Below, piece by piece: positions 7,395 through 15,868 of a DNA stretch of 64,000 nt. Below the pieces are notes generated by a model. That model was not told where the DNA came from. It searched no databases and saw only the letters and a list, made by a program, of their open reading frames with translations. Origin of the DNA: Streptomyces scabiei 87.22 (GTDB lineage: Bacteria > Actinomycetota > Actinomycetes > Streptomycetales > Streptomycetaceae); assembly GCF_000091305.1 (NCBI RefSeq), contig NC_013929.1, positions 2,294,001-2,358,000 on the forward strand, written 5' to 3'. A program made the translations under genes and the position numbers. Positions within the stretch are counted from its first letter, which is position 1; the number at the start of each line of letters is the position of its first letter.

Positions 7395-9230
7395 ATGCCT
7401 GAACCCCCGCCCTTCGCAGCGACCCCGGAACGCGGTCGGCCGGATGCGACGGCTCCCCCGTCCCGGCACCGGCACGGAAAGTCCGGGGCGTCGGATTCCG
7501 CGAACTCCTCCTCGGTCCAGCCACGGTTGACCCGCCTCGCCGTGCTGCCGGCCGCCGTCATGGCCGGAATATCCACCGCCGTCACCGGCACGGTCCTGCG
7601 GCTGCAGGAGGGCACGGCCGACGGCGCCACCTGGGGTGTGCTGGCGGGCGGCGCGGTCCTCGGGTGCGGCTGCCTGGCCGGGGCCGTGCGGGCGGCCAGG
7701 TCACGGGCCAGGTCCGACGCCAAGCGCGCCGAGTCGCTGCGGCGGACCATCACCACCGGCAACTGGGCCCTCGAAGAGGACCTGACCCGGCTCAAGCGCG
7801 GCGAGCCCTTGCTCTCGCGCGGGTTCGCCTACCAGGCCGCGCACGCCGAAGACCCGTACCAGAAGCTGGAGTACGACGTCACGGAGGCCCAGCACCGGGC
7901 GCGGGAGGCGCTCGTCTGGGCGGCGAGCCACTTCCAGGCCGCCTCCGACGACAACAGCGACAAGGTCGAGGTCTTCGTCAACCTCGCCCGTAGGCTGCAG
8001 TCGCTGGTCCACCGCACCATCCGGGAACTGGACGACCTGGAGAACCAGGTCGAGGACCCGGACCTGCTCCGGCGCATCTTCGGAATCGACCACCTGGCGA
8101 CCCGAATACGCAGGCACGCCGAGAACCTCGCGGTGCTCGGCGGGGCGATCTCCCGTCGCCAGTGGACCAACCCGGTGACGCTGACCGAGGTGCTGCGGTC
8201 CTCCATCGCCGAGGTCGAGCAGTACTCCCGCGTCAAGCTGGTGCCGCCCATCGAGGGCACCCTGCGCGGCCACGCGGTCGCCGACGTCATCCACCTGCTG
8301 GCCGAACTGGTCGAGAACGCCACCATGTTCTCCCACCCGGACACCCAGATCCTCCTGCGCTCCCGCCGGGTGACCGCCGGCATCGCCATCGAGGTCGAGG
8401 ACCGCGGCCTCGGCATCCCCCAGGAGGACCAGGACCGCATCAACACGCTGCTCGCGGACCCGGCCCGCATCGACGTCGCCAAGCTGCTCGCCGACGGCCG
8501 GATCGGACTGTTCGTGGTCTCGTCGCTGGCCCGCAGGCACGGCATCGCGGTCCAACTGCAGGGCAACATCTACGGCGGCGTCCAGGCCGTCCTGGTGCTC
8601 CCGCAGGGGCTGCTGGGCGACGAGGAGGGGCACACCCCCGTCCAGGCGCCAGCCCAGCCACCGGTCCAGGCGCGCCCGGCCGCGCCCCACCCGGTCCAGG
8701 CACAGCACGCCGCGCCCCACCCGATGCAGGCCGGTCCCGCCGCGTCCCACCCGATGCAGGAGCCCGCGCCCGCCTGGGAGGCCAGGTCCCCCGCGCCGCC
8801 GCCCGGCGCCGTACCGCCGCACGGGGGCGCCCCGGCGCACTCCCACGCCGGTCCCCCGGCCGGTGCGCCGCAGCGGCCGGCCGCCCCCCGGCCCGCGGCG
8901 GCCCGGCACGAGCGGTCCCAGCCCGTCTCCGGCGCACGGTCCGAGTACCGGCCCTCGCCCGGCTACGAGGGTCCGGCGTCGGGCGGGTCCGCCCGGCCCG
9001 TCCTGCCCAAGCGCCGCGCGATGGAGCACCTGGCACCCGAGCTGCGCCAGGGACCTCCCGCGCGCCCCGAGACCCACGAGCAGGACCTCACCTTCAGTCC
9101 CGGCCTCCTGGCCGGTATCAACCGAGGCTTCGGTCTCGCCGGCGCGACCTCCGACGCGATCCCCGTCGACGACGCGCGCTGGGCCCCGCCCCGACCGCAA
9201 GGAGAAGAACCCCACCATGGTGAGCGATAG
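7395..9230 (+). CDS. cvnA: Conservon sensor protein CvnA (second conservon)
   Basis: A 611-residue sensor ATPase. Two hydrophobic segments (roughly residues 45-65 and 75-95) anchor it, and a helical region leads to the HATPase_c domain with N-box ELVENATMFSHPD near residue 304 and G1-box EDRGLGIP. A roughly 200-residue C-terminal tail is Pro/Ala/His-rich and contains degenerate HPVQ/HPMQ repeats (bases 8640-8765). It ends in LTFSPGLLAGINRGFGLAGA, which looks conserved. The ATG at 7395 has GAGAGGA 5 bases upstream and is preferred over the longer frame from 7278. The stop overlaps cvnB by 14 bp. Confidence 0.93.
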   Translation: MPEPPPFAATPERGRPDATAPPSRHRHGKSGASDSANSSSVQPRLTRLAVLPAAVMAGISTAVTGTVLRLQEGTADGATWGVLAGGAVLGCGCLAGAVRAARSRARSDAKRAESLRRTITTGNWALEEDLTRLKRGEPLLSRGFAYQAAHAEDPYQKLEYDVTEAQHRAREALVWAASHFQAASDDNSDKVEVFVNLARRLQSLVHRTIRELDDLENQVEDPDLLRRIFGIDHLATRIRRHAENLAVLGGAISRRQWTNPVTLTEVLRSSIAEVEQYSRVKLVPPIEGTLRGHAVADVIHLLAELVENATMFSHPDTQILLRSRRVTAGIAIEVEDRGLGIPQEDQDRINTLLADPARIDVAKLLADGRIGLFVVSSLARRHGIAVQLQGNIYGGVQAVLVLPQGLLGDEEGHTPVQAPAQPPVQARPAAPHPVQAQHAAPHPMQAGPAASHPMQEPAPAWEARSPAPPPGAVPPHGGAPAHSHAGPPAGAPQRPAAPRPAAARHERSQPVSGARSEYRPSPGYEGPASGGSARPVLPKRRAMEHLAPELRQGPPARPETHEQDLTFSPGLLAGINRGFGLAGATSDAIPVDDARWAPPRPQGEEPHHGER

Positions 9231-9651
9231 CCACCCCACCGGACAGAACATCGACTGGCTGCTGGACAACCTCAAGAAGACCGTCCCCGGCACCCGGCAG
9301 GTCCTGTTGCTGTCGTCCGACGGCTTGAGCAAGGCACATGTGGATCTGAGCACCGACGACGCCGACCGGCTGGCGGCGATAGCCTCCGGGCTCAACTCCC
9401 TGGGCCGTTCCTTCGGCCACGACAGGGTGCTGGGCAACGGCGGCACCGTCCGGCAGGTCATCGTGGAACTGCACAACGGCATCCTCATCGTGGCCTCGGC
9501 CGGCCACGGCGCCGTGCTGGCGGTCACCGCGGACGCGACCACGCACACCGAGACGCTCGGCTACGAGATGGGCATGCTGATCCGTGCCGTGCAGCCCTTC
9601 CTCGCCACGCCGGCCCGTCGCCCCAACGCGCCGTCCGGCGCGGGGATGTGA
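9217..9651 (+). CDS. cvnB: Conservon Roadblock/LC7 protein CvnB (second conservon)
   Basis: A 144-residue Roadblock/LC7 protein (NIDWLLDNLKKTVPGTRQVLLLSSDGLSKAHVDLSTDDADRLAAIASGL...ILIVASAGHGAVLAV). It starts at ATG 9217 within the end of cvnA, preceded by GGAGAAG at 9201-9207. It should pair with the GTPase encoded two genes downstream. It is clearly diverged from the CvnB at 2724-3137, so the two conservons are distinct paralogues and not a recent duplication. Confidence 0.94.
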   Translation: MVSDSHPTGQNIDWLLDNLKKTVPGTRQVLLLSSDGLSKAHVDLSTDDADRLAAIASGLNSLGRSFGHDRVLGNGGTVRQVIVELHNGILIVASAGHGAVLAVTADATTHTETLGYEMGMLIRAVQPFLATPARRPNAPSGAGM

Positions 9652-9655
9652 CGTG

Positions 9656-10024
9656 ATGACGGACGAGCTGTTCCTGGACGAGGAGGCGGGACGCTTAGTC
9701 CGGCCCTTCACCGTCAGCAACGGGCGCACTCGACCCTCGACGTCGTTCGACCTGCTCACCCTGGTGATGGCCACCGGAGTCCGGCCGGCCGCCGACCTCG
9801 GCCCCGACCACGACCTGGTGCTCGGCCTGTGCCTCAGGCCGGTTCCGGTGGTCGAGGTGGCCGCGCGGATGAACCTCCCGATCGCCGTCACCAAAGTCCT
9901 GTTGTCCGACCTGGTGCAGCACGAGGCGCTCACCGCACGGGCGCCCCGTGCGGTCGAGGCGGCCTCCGCCGCCAACCGAAATGTTTTGGAGGCGGTGCTC
10001 AATGGCCTACGCGCACGGCTCTGA
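9656..10024 (+). CDS. cvnC: Conservon DUF742 protein CvnC (second conservon)
   Basis: A 122-residue DUF742 protein beginning MTDELFLDEEAGRLVRPFTVSNGRTRPS and ending NVLEAVLNGLRARL. It has the family's winged-helix-like middle (VVEVAARMNLPIAVTKVLLSDLVQH). The start is ATG 9656, or GTG 9653 one codon earlier, right after the cvnB stop at 9649-9651. Its last 23 bp overlap the cvnD start. Confidence 0.93.
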   Translation: MTDELFLDEEAGRLVRPFTVSNGRTRPSTSFDLLTLVMATGVRPAADLGPDHDLVLGLCLRPVPVVEVAARMNLPIAVTKVLLSDLVQHEALTARAPRAVEAASAANRNVLEAVLNGLRARL

Positions 10025-10604
10025 CCCCTTCCCGACCGCCCTGAAGATCCTCGTGGCGGGAGGGTTCGGGGTGGGCAAGACGACCTTCGTCGGGGCGGTC
10101 AGCGAGATCGCCCCGTTGAGCACCGAGGAGGTCATCACCACGGCCAGTGTCCGCACCGACAGTCTCGACGGGGTGGAGGAGAAGTCCACCACCACCGTGG
10201 CCATGGACTTCGGCCGGATCACGCTCGACTCGGAGCACGTCCTGTACCTGTTCGGCACCCCCGGACAGGAACGGTTCTGGTTCATGTGGGACGAGCTGTC
10301 CGACGGGGCGCTGGGCGCGGTGGTGCTCGCCGACACCCGCCGGCTCGACGCGTGCTTCCCCGCGGTGGACTTCTTCGAGGTGCGCCAGATCCCGTTCGTG
10401 GTGGGCGTGAACGAGTTCGACGGGGCGTACCAGTACTCCGTCGAGGAGGTGCGCGACGCCATCGGCCTGAAGTCCAACGCGCCGATCGTGTTCTGCGACG
10501 CCCGGCACTGCAGCTCCGGCACGGGTGTGCTCGTCGAACTCGTGCAGCACCTGCTCGGCATGACCCCCGGTGTGGCGACGTACGAGCCACCCGTGCTCCG
10601 TTGA
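10002..10604 (+). CDS. cvnD: Conservon GTP-binding protein CvnD (second conservon)
   Basis: A 200-residue GTPase with P-loop GGFGVGKT near residues 20-27. It also has KSTTTVAMDFGRITL, the LFGTPGQERFWFMW switch II region and NEFDG in place of NKxD. It is closer to the CvnD of the third conservon (14312-14914) than to the first, sharing ALKIL.AGGFGVGKTT and VVLADTRRLDACF.AVDFFE. The start ATG at 10002 overlaps cvnC by 23 bp. Confidence 0.95.
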   Translation: MAYAHGSDPFPTALKILVAGGFGVGKTTFVGAVSEIAPLSTEEVITTASVRTDSLDGVEEKSTTTVAMDFGRITLDSEHVLYLFGTPGQERFWFMWDELSDGALGAVVLADTRRLDACFPAVDFFEVRQIPFVVGVNEFDGAYQYSVEEVRDAIGLKSNAPIVFCDARHCSSGTGVLVELVQHLLGMTPGVATYEPPVLR

Positions 10605-10641
10605 TACTTCTCCAACTCGGCCTACCGCGAACGGAGTTCCG

Positions 10642-11226
10642 ATGAACAGCCCCTATTCCTCCTATGAGCCGCCGCTCGACCGCCTGCTCCTCACTCCCGA
10701 GGATCCGGCCGGCCCGCAACGCGCCGCCAGGCTCGCCCAGCTGGGGCTCGCCAACGTCCCCCGGGCCGAGTTCGACGCGTTCGCGCGCCGGCTGGCGCTG
10801 GAGCTGGACGCGCCGTACGCGATGGTCAACTTCGTGGACGACAAGCGCCAGTTCTTCGCCGGGCTCTACACGCCGGACGCCGGGCCGGTGAACATCGCGC
10901 AGGGGCTGGTGAGCGAGAGCTCGATGAGCCGGGAGATGCGCCTGGACCACGGCTTCTGCCCGCACACCGTCAAGCGGACCGCGGCGCTGGTGCTCGACGA
11001 CGTCTGCGACTACCCGAGGTTCGCGGGCAACCCGGTAGTGGACGAGATCGGCATCCGCTCCTACATGGGCGCACCGCTGGTCGACACCCTGGCGGGGATG
11101 AACCTCGGCACGATCTGCGTCGTCGACACCGACTCCCGCACCTGGGGCCGGCAGCGGCTGGAGATCATCAAGCACATGGCACAGGAGATGTCCGACCAGA
11201 TCCACGCGATCGCCTCGGGCCGCTGA
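10642..11226 (+). CDS. GAF-domain protein downstream of conservon
   Basis: A 194-residue protein made almost entirely of one GAF domain (VPRAEFDAFARRLALELDAPYAMVNFVDDKRQFFAGLYTPD...FCPHTVKRTAALVLDDV...IRSYMGAPLVDTLAGMNLGTICVVDT). It has no output domain or membrane segment, so it is probably a cytoplasmic small-molecule or redox sensor that acts on a partner. It begins 38 bases after cvnD with ACGGAG at 10631-10636 and is likely the last gene of the conservon operon. The FCPHTV Cys could be a redox or metal site, but that is speculation. Confidence 0.88.
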   Translation: MNSPYSSYEPPLDRLLLTPEDPAGPQRAARLAQLGLANVPRAEFDAFARRLALELDAPYAMVNFVDDKRQFFAGLYTPDAGPVNIAQGLVSESSMSREMRLDHGFCPHTVKRTAALVLDDVCDYPRFAGNPVVDEIGIRSYMGAPLVDTLAGMNLGTICVVDTDSRTWGRQRLEIIKHMAQEMSDQIHAIASGR

Positions 11227-11304
11227 GCCCGACCCGGAGGCCGCCGGTCCCCGGGTCGGGAACAACCGGACCGGCGAGCACCCACCCCCCGCACACACGA
11301 AGAC

Positions 11305-11332
11305 CGCGGACACGACACCGTGTCCGCGGTTT
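11305..11332. terminator. Bidirectional terminator hairpin
   Basis: A perfect 12-bp stem (ACCGCGGACACG / CGTGTCCGCGGT) with a 4-base loop, about 80 bases after the GAF gene and 150 bases after the convergent acyl-CoA dehydrogenase gene. It can serve both transcripts. Only a short pyrimidine run follows, as is common in Streptomyces. Confidence 0.85.
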
Positions 11333-11481
11333 CTCCGCGTCCGGGACTCGGCAACGCCGACGGGCGGGCGCCGACGGCCGATCCGCCGCGCGAGGCTGTG
11401 CTCGAACCTCCCGGCGCCGCCGCCCGGCCGTGACGTGCGAGGGCTCCCCCGTGGACCCTCGGGTGCGTCCGGCCGCCGGGG

Positions 11482-12717
11482 TCAGACCAGTTCGCCGACC
11501 GGGACCGGTTCCGGCTCCCGTGTCTCGGGCCGGGGGGTGCGGACCAGGTCGGCGAGGCGTTCGGACCACTGGCCCTTGTTCTCGCCGAGTGCGAACTCGC
11601 CGAGTCGCAGGCCCTGGATGTCCGAGGTGCCGGCGGGGGCGTAGATGTGGAACGCGTCGCGCAGGTAGCGCTCCACCGGGCGGTCGGTGAACAGGCCGCA
11701 GGCCGCGTGGATCTTGACGGCCGCCTGGGCGGACTCGATGGACGACTCGACGTTGAAGAGTTTCGCGGACATCAGCTCGATGTCGCAGGGCCGCCCCTGG
11801 TCCAGCAGATGCGCGGCGAGGTAGGCGCTCTGCCGCGCGAGGGTGAGGCGTTGCAGCATCCGCCCCAGCTCGATCTTGATGTTGGGCAGATGGCCCAGCG
11901 GCTTTCCGTAGCGCTGTGTCTCGGCGCAGTACCGCGCGGTCTCCTCGAACACCGCCTGGTGGATCCCGAGCGACACCGCCGTCAGGTTGAGGCGGCCGTA
12001 GAGGACGGACGAGGAGTAGGCGACGGCCAGCCCCTCACCCTCCTCGCCGAGCCGGTTGGCGGCCGGCACCCGGCAGTTGTCGAAGACCAGTTCCCCGAAG
12101 CTGAACCCGTGCAGCCCCATGGAGGGCACCTGCTCGGCGAGGGAGAAGCCGGGCCGGTCGGACTCGACGAGGAACGCCGTCATGCCGCCGGAGCCCGGCC
12201 CGGTACGGACGACGACACCGTGCACATCGCCCACATGGCTGTTGCCGACGAAGATCTTGCGGCCGTTGAGGAGGTAGTCGTCGCCGTCCCGGACCGCGCT
12301 GCTCTCCATGCCGGCCACATGGCCCCCCGACCCCGGCTCGGTGACCGCGATGGTCGGCAGCACCTCTCCCGCGGCGATTCTCGGCAGCCAGTGGCTCTTC
12401 TGGCTGTCGTCGCCGAAGTGGACGATCTTGGCGACTCCCAGCTGGGACGCCTGGACCATGGCCCCCATCGCGCCGCTGACACGGGACAGTTCCTCGATGA
12501 TGACCGTCTTGGCGAGGTGGCCCGCACCCATCCCTCCGTGGACCGGGTCGATGGTGGCACCGATCCAGCCCTGTCGGGCGATCTGCCGGGAGAGCCCCAC
12601 CAGTGCGGTGCGGGAGGCCTCCATCTCGGGTATCAGCGGCCGCACCACATGCTCGGCGAACTCGCGTACGCGCTGCCGTAGATCCTCGTGTTCCTGGGTT
12701 GTGAAGACGTGTTCCAC
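11482..12717 (-). CDS. Acyl-CoA dehydrogenase-like flavoprotein
   Basis: A 411-residue protein with the acyl-CoA dehydrogenase fold: an N-terminal helical domain, FAD-binding IAVTEPGSGGHVAGM and GRKIFVGNSHVGD segments in the middle, and a C-terminal helical domain with RYGKPLGHLPNIKIELGRM. At the position where most family members have the catalytic base in YEGT.QIQ, this protein reads YAPAGTSDIQ (about 359-368), so the Glu is absent there. It may use a Glu elsewhere, as isovaleryl-type enzymes do, or may not be a standard dehydrogenase. It stands alone, facing an unusually long upstream gap. Confidence 0.88.
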   Translation of the reverse strand: MEHVFTTQEHEDLRQRVREFAEHVVRPLIPEMEASRTALVGLSRQIARQGWIGATIDPVHGGMGAGHLAKTVIIEELSRVSGAMGAMVQASQLGVAKIVHFGDDSQKSHWLPRIAAGEVLPTIAVTEPGSGGHVAGMESSAVRDGDDYLLNGRKIFVGNSHVGDVHGVVVRTGPGSGGMTAFLVESDRPGFSLAEQVPSMGLHGFSFGELVFDNCRVPAANRLGEEGEGLAVAYSSSVLYGRLNLTAVSLGIHQAVFEETARYCAETQRYGKPLGHLPNIKIELGRMLQRLTLARQSAYLAAHLLDQGRPCDIELMSAKLFNVESSIESAQAAVKIHAACGLFTDRPVERYLRDAFHIYAPAGTSDIQGLRLGEFALGENKGQWSERLADLVRTPRPETREPEPVPVGELV

Positions 12718-13482
12718 GCCGAGCCCTTCTGAGCGTTACCCCGCGCCCGGGGGAGACGCGGTGGCGGTGCGTCAGCCGTGGTTCCGGTGGGAGACGGGCC
12801 GACCTGCAACATGGTCTACAAATCAACCTCTAACGCCAAGATCGTTAAGAGGGTTTGGCCGAAAGATTGACAGTTGAAATCTGAACGTAAATGTGAGACG
12901 GGAAAGGGAAGTTGTCCACATTTTGATACTTTCCAAGCCGAACTTGCACGGCCTCCCCGACCCGACTTCGGGCAGGCATCGGCCGGACCACCAGGCACCC
13001 CCGCCCGGACAGGGCTTCCCTCAGCGCTGTGCACCCCCAAATACCAAACTGACACGCCGTCCGGACAGGTTTGATCAAGGTTACACATATTTCAAGCCAC
13101 CTCCGCAAGCGACGAATGTGGCTGGACCGTGGCGATTCGGAGACCCTGCCGTGTCGACAAGTATCCATTCGGCGCGATTGACGGAAGCGAGGGTTCCGCC
13201 GAACGCCCCCGGACCCGCCAGGGCACTTTGCGTACGAGCCGTCAAGTGACGGCTCCGGACGCCAAGTTGCGGTCCGGAGTCTGCTGACGACGGGGCTCGT
13301 GTCCTGATACCGTTCCGTCCGCCCGCTGATACCCGCCGCCGTGTGTCCCCTACGGGAGCACAGGGCTGCCGGGCGGCGCCCCCACCGCCGTCGGACGTTC
13401 GCTGTCGTACGAGGAAGCAGATGCCAGGCACCCTCCCCCGCATCGGCCCCACGCGCGACACGACCGCGACACGGCGGCCCCG
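12718..13482. other. 765-base intergenic region with an AT-richer island
   Basis: No convincing gene is present. Bases 12800-12930 are clearly less GC-rich than the surroundings. They contain TTGACA at 12867-12872 with TAAATG at 12888-12893 (15-bp spacer), a weak promoter candidate on the plus strand. A second AT-richer patch lies at 13070-13100. A hairpin with arms GAGCCGTCA / TGACGGCTC sits at 13236-13255. The region precedes the reduced third conservon and could hold its promoter and a long leader, or the remains of a lost cvnA. Confidence 0.5.
13236..13255. other. Small hairpin in the long leader
   Basis: Inverted repeat GAGCCGTCA / TGACGGCTC with a very short loop, 230 bases before the small ORF at 13483. 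It could be an operator or an attenuator; no poly-U follows. Confidence 0.4.
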
Positions 13483-13764
13483 ATGAGCGGTGACACGCCC
13501 CGCACCGAGGCCGTCGGCCCGCACCGCCTCCAGGGCCTGCCCCGCCGGCCCCGCAGCACCTCCGCCGCGCCCACCACCGCCGTGGACGCGGCCGGGGCTC
13601 CCGGAACGCACGACGACACGGACGACACCCTCTCCCCGGAGGCCCTGGCCCGCGCCATGACGGCGATCCGGCGCGGCTCGGACCGCGCCCGGCTCGCCGG
13701 ACCGGACGACACCGACGGCGCCGACGGCCGGCCGGCACCACGGCCCGGCCCCGACGCCGCCTGA
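13483..13764 (+). CDS. Small disordered protein resembling the CvnA C-terminal tail
   Basis: A 93-codon frame from ATG 13483 encoding a Pro/Ala/Asp-rich protein with no domain. One segment, LSPEALARAMTAIRRGSDRARLAG, resembles the tail motif of the first CvnA here (RSPEDNARIMGAFARGTRFGRAAG). It sits exactly where cvnA should be, immediately upstream of cvnB. I infer that it is either a relic of a cvnA that lost its membrane and ATPase domains, or a retained tail peptide still docking the complex. Codon usage is Streptomyces-like, but its expression as a protein is not proven. Confidence 0.55.
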   Translation: MSGDTPRTEAVGPHRLQGLPRRPRSTSAAPTTAVDAAGAPGTHDDTDDTLSPEALARAMTAIRRGSDRARLAGPDDTDGADGRPAPRPGPDAA

Positions 13765-13838
13765 CGGGCGCTCCCCCCGGCGCCCCGACGAACCGGCGCC
13801 CGCCCCGGCGCCGACCGACCGTGAGGAACACGCACGAC

Positions 13839-14267
13839 ATGACAGAGCAGGAACGAAGCGGTCCCCAACTGGACTGGCTGCTGGACGGGCTCGTGGAGCG
13901 CATACCCGAGATCCGCTGCGCCATCGTGCTGTCCGGCGACGGCCTCCTCATCGGCAAGTCCAGGGACATCCGGTTCGACGACGCCGAACACCTGTCCGCG
14001 GTCGGCTCGGGCATGCACAGCCTCGCCCGGGGTGTGGCCCGCCACTTCCACGGCGGCGAGGTCCAGCAGACGGTCATCCAGATGGAGCGGGCGTTCCTCT
14101 TCGTCACCGCCGCGGGCCGGGGCGCGCGGCTGGCCGCGATCGCCTCGGAGGAGGTGGACGTCGGGATGATGGCGTTCGAGATGGGCACCCTGGTCAAGCA
14201 GGTCGGCAAGTACCTCAGCGCCGCGCCCCGTGCGGAGACCCCGTCCGAGTACGTGCAGGACGCGTGA
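13839..14267 (+). CDS. cvnB: Roadblock/LC7 protein CvnB of reduced conservon
   Basis: A 142-residue Roadblock/LC7 protein (LDWLLDGLVERIPEIRCAIVLSGDGLLIGKSRDIRFDDAEHLSAVGSGM...FLFVTAAGRGARLAAIA). The ATG at 13839 is preferred, with GAGGA at 13823-13827; an in-frame GTG at 13821 would add six residues. It is followed 44 bases later by a CvnD GTPase, with no cvnC between them. The pair probably keeps the Roadblock-GTPase partnership even without CvnA and CvnC. Confidence 0.92.
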   Translation: MTEQERSGPQLDWLLDGLVERIPEIRCAIVLSGDGLLIGKSRDIRFDDAEHLSAVGSGMHSLARGVARHFHGGEVQQTVIQMERAFLFVTAAGRGARLAAIASEEVDVGMMAFEMGTLVKQVGKYLSAAPRAETPSEYVQDA

Positions 14268-14311
14268 GCCGCCGCGGCGGCCGGGCCCGGAACTCGTCGA
14301 AAGGGTGATGG

Positions 14312-14914
14312 ATGGTGTCCGTCAGCTCCGAGACCGTCGTACCCACCGCCCTGAAGATCCTCATCGCGGGTGGCTTCGGGGTCGGCAAGACCACCATGGT
14401 CGGCGCGGTCAGCGAGGTGACCCCGCTGGCGACCGAGGAGCACATCAGCGCGGCGGGCCGGCGGGTGGACGACCTCAGGGGTGTCGAGCGGAAGGTGTCG
14501 ACCACCGTCGCCCTGGACTTCGGCCGCATCACCGTCTCCCCCGAACTGGTGCTCTACCTCTTCGGGACGCCCGGCCAGGACCGTTTCTGGTTCATGTGGG
14601 ACGACCTGTGCAGCGGCGCCCTCGGGGCCGTGGTCCTCGCCGACACCCGGCGGCTCGACGCCTGCTTCGCCGCGGTCGACTTCTTCGAGTCGCGCTCCAT
14701 CCCCTTCGCGGTCGGCGTCAACTGCTTCGACGGCCGCCGTGAGGCCGACACCGAGCAGGTCCGCCAGGCCCTCGACCTGGCGCCCACCGTCCCGGTCCTG
14801 CTCTGCGACGTGCGCCAGCGCCAGTCCGGCAGGGAACTGCTGCTGGCCGTGCTCGGCGCGGCCCGCCGGAAGATGGAGGCCCGGCTGGTCGCGGCGGGCC
14901 TCAGGCCGGGCTGA
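14312..14914 (+). CDS. cvnD: GTP-binding protein CvnD of reduced conservon
   Basis: A 200-residue GTPase with P-loop GGFGVGKT, TTVALDFGRIT, switch II LFGTPGQDRFWFMW, and NCFDG at the NKxD position. All core elements are intact, so it is not a degraded copy. The ATG at 14312 follows AAAGGG by about 6 bases. The C-terminus ends in RRKMEARLVAAGLRPG, lacking the acidic repeat of the first CvnD. It is a close relative of the CvnD at 10002-10604. Confidence 0.94.
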   Translation: MVSVSSETVVPTALKILIAGGFGVGKTTMVGAVSEVTPLATEEHISAAGRRVDDLRGVERKVSTTVALDFGRITVSPELVLYLFGTPGQDRFWFMWDDLCSGALGAVVLADTRRLDACFAAVDFFESRSIPFAVGVNCFDGRREADTEQVRQALDLAPTVPVLLCDVRQRQSGRELLLAVLGAARRKMEARLVAAGLRPG

Positions 14915-14956
14915 GCGATCCGGCCCCGCGGGACCGCCGGAGGGCCGGGCCCGGGC

Positions 14957-15868
14957 TCAGCGGGCCGGCTCCCCGGCCCGGGCGAGGAGCTCCGCACGGC
15001 TGACGGAGTCGGTGCGGGTCGAGGGGACGGTGCAGGCATGGGCGCCCGCGATCGCCCCGTAGAGGGCGCAGCGGTGCGGCGGTTCGCCGGTGAGCCGGCC
15101 GAAGAGGTAGCCCGCCGCGAAGGCGTCCCCGGCGCCGTTGGAGTCCACGACCGGTGACGGCGGGGTCACCGGCGGGACGTGGCTCAGTGCGCCGTCGACC
15201 AGGTGGTACGCGCCCCGCGCCCCGTCCGTGGCGACCACCGTCCGCGCACGGCCCCGCTCGGTGATCCGGCGCATGGTCCGCTCCGGGTCCGTGAGCCGGG
15301 CGGCGGACAGGAAGACCAGGTCGGCCGCGTGGGCGTACTCCTCGTGGTACGGGTCGGAGCCGTCCCAGTCGTGCAGGTCGGTCGAGACGGGCACGCCCAG
15401 CTCGTGCAGCAGGGGCAGGGAGGCCGCGCACGGCTGGCTGATGGAGACGTGGACGTGACGGCTGACCCGGGCCAGGGCCCGGACCGCGTCCGGGGGCAGT
15501 TCGTCCACCTGCTGGCTGCGGCTGCCGTCGTACAGGGAGCAGCGGCGGCCGTCCGGGCCGACCAGGTTCACCGCGCGCCGGGTGCCGCCGGGCAGGGGCC
15601 CCTCGGTGAGCGGCACGCCCCGGTCCCGGTGCAGGGCACGGACCAGGTCGCCCTCGTGGTCGTCGCCGAGGAGGTCCAGGTGGTGGGTGCGCAGGCCGAG
15701 AGCGTGCGCGGCCACCGCCAGGAAGTCGCCGGTCTGCCCGGCCCGGGTCTCGATGGCCGGCACCAGGTGGCTGTCGGCGAACGGAAGCGGCAGCTCGGGG
15801 ACGTAGACGATGGTGTCGACGCCGGCCCCGCCCAGCACGAGGACATCGATCTCGGACTCGGTGCGCAA
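14957..15868 (-). CDS. PfkB-family carbohydrate/nucleoside kinase
   Basis: A 303-residue ribokinase-like enzyme. It has the N-terminal strand (DVLVLGGAGVDTIVYVPELP), a substrate-binding ETRAGQTGDFLAVAAHALG region and the PfkB signature DSNGAGDAFAAGYLFGRL, with the Asp base in GAGD. The TTG start at 15868 is chosen because GGAGG lies 5 bases upstream and the resulting length matches the family; the frame stays open for nearly 600 bases upstream but that part is compositional noise. It phosphorylates a sugar or nucleoside with ATP. There is no transporter next to it to indicate the substrate. Confidence 0.85.
   Translation of the reverse strand: MRTESEIDVLVLGGAGVDTIVYVPELPLPFADSHLVPAIETRAGQTGDFLAVAAHALGLRTHHLDLLGDDHEGDLVRALHRDRGVPLTEGPLPGGTRRAVNLVGPDGRRCSLYDGSRSQQVDELPPDAVRALARVSRHVHVSISQPCAASLPLLHELGVPVSTDLHDWDGSDPYHEEYAHAADLVFLSAARLTDPERTMRRITERGRARTVVATDGARGAYHLVDGALSHVPPVTPPSPVVDSNGAGDAFAAGYLFGRLTGEPPHRCALYGAIAGAHACTVPSTRTDSVSRAELLARAGEPAR

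Noticed and set aside
12893..13249. 118-codon frame in the long intergenic region
   Set aside because: No ribosome site, no recognisable motif, and Pro/Arg-rich noise after the AT-rich start.
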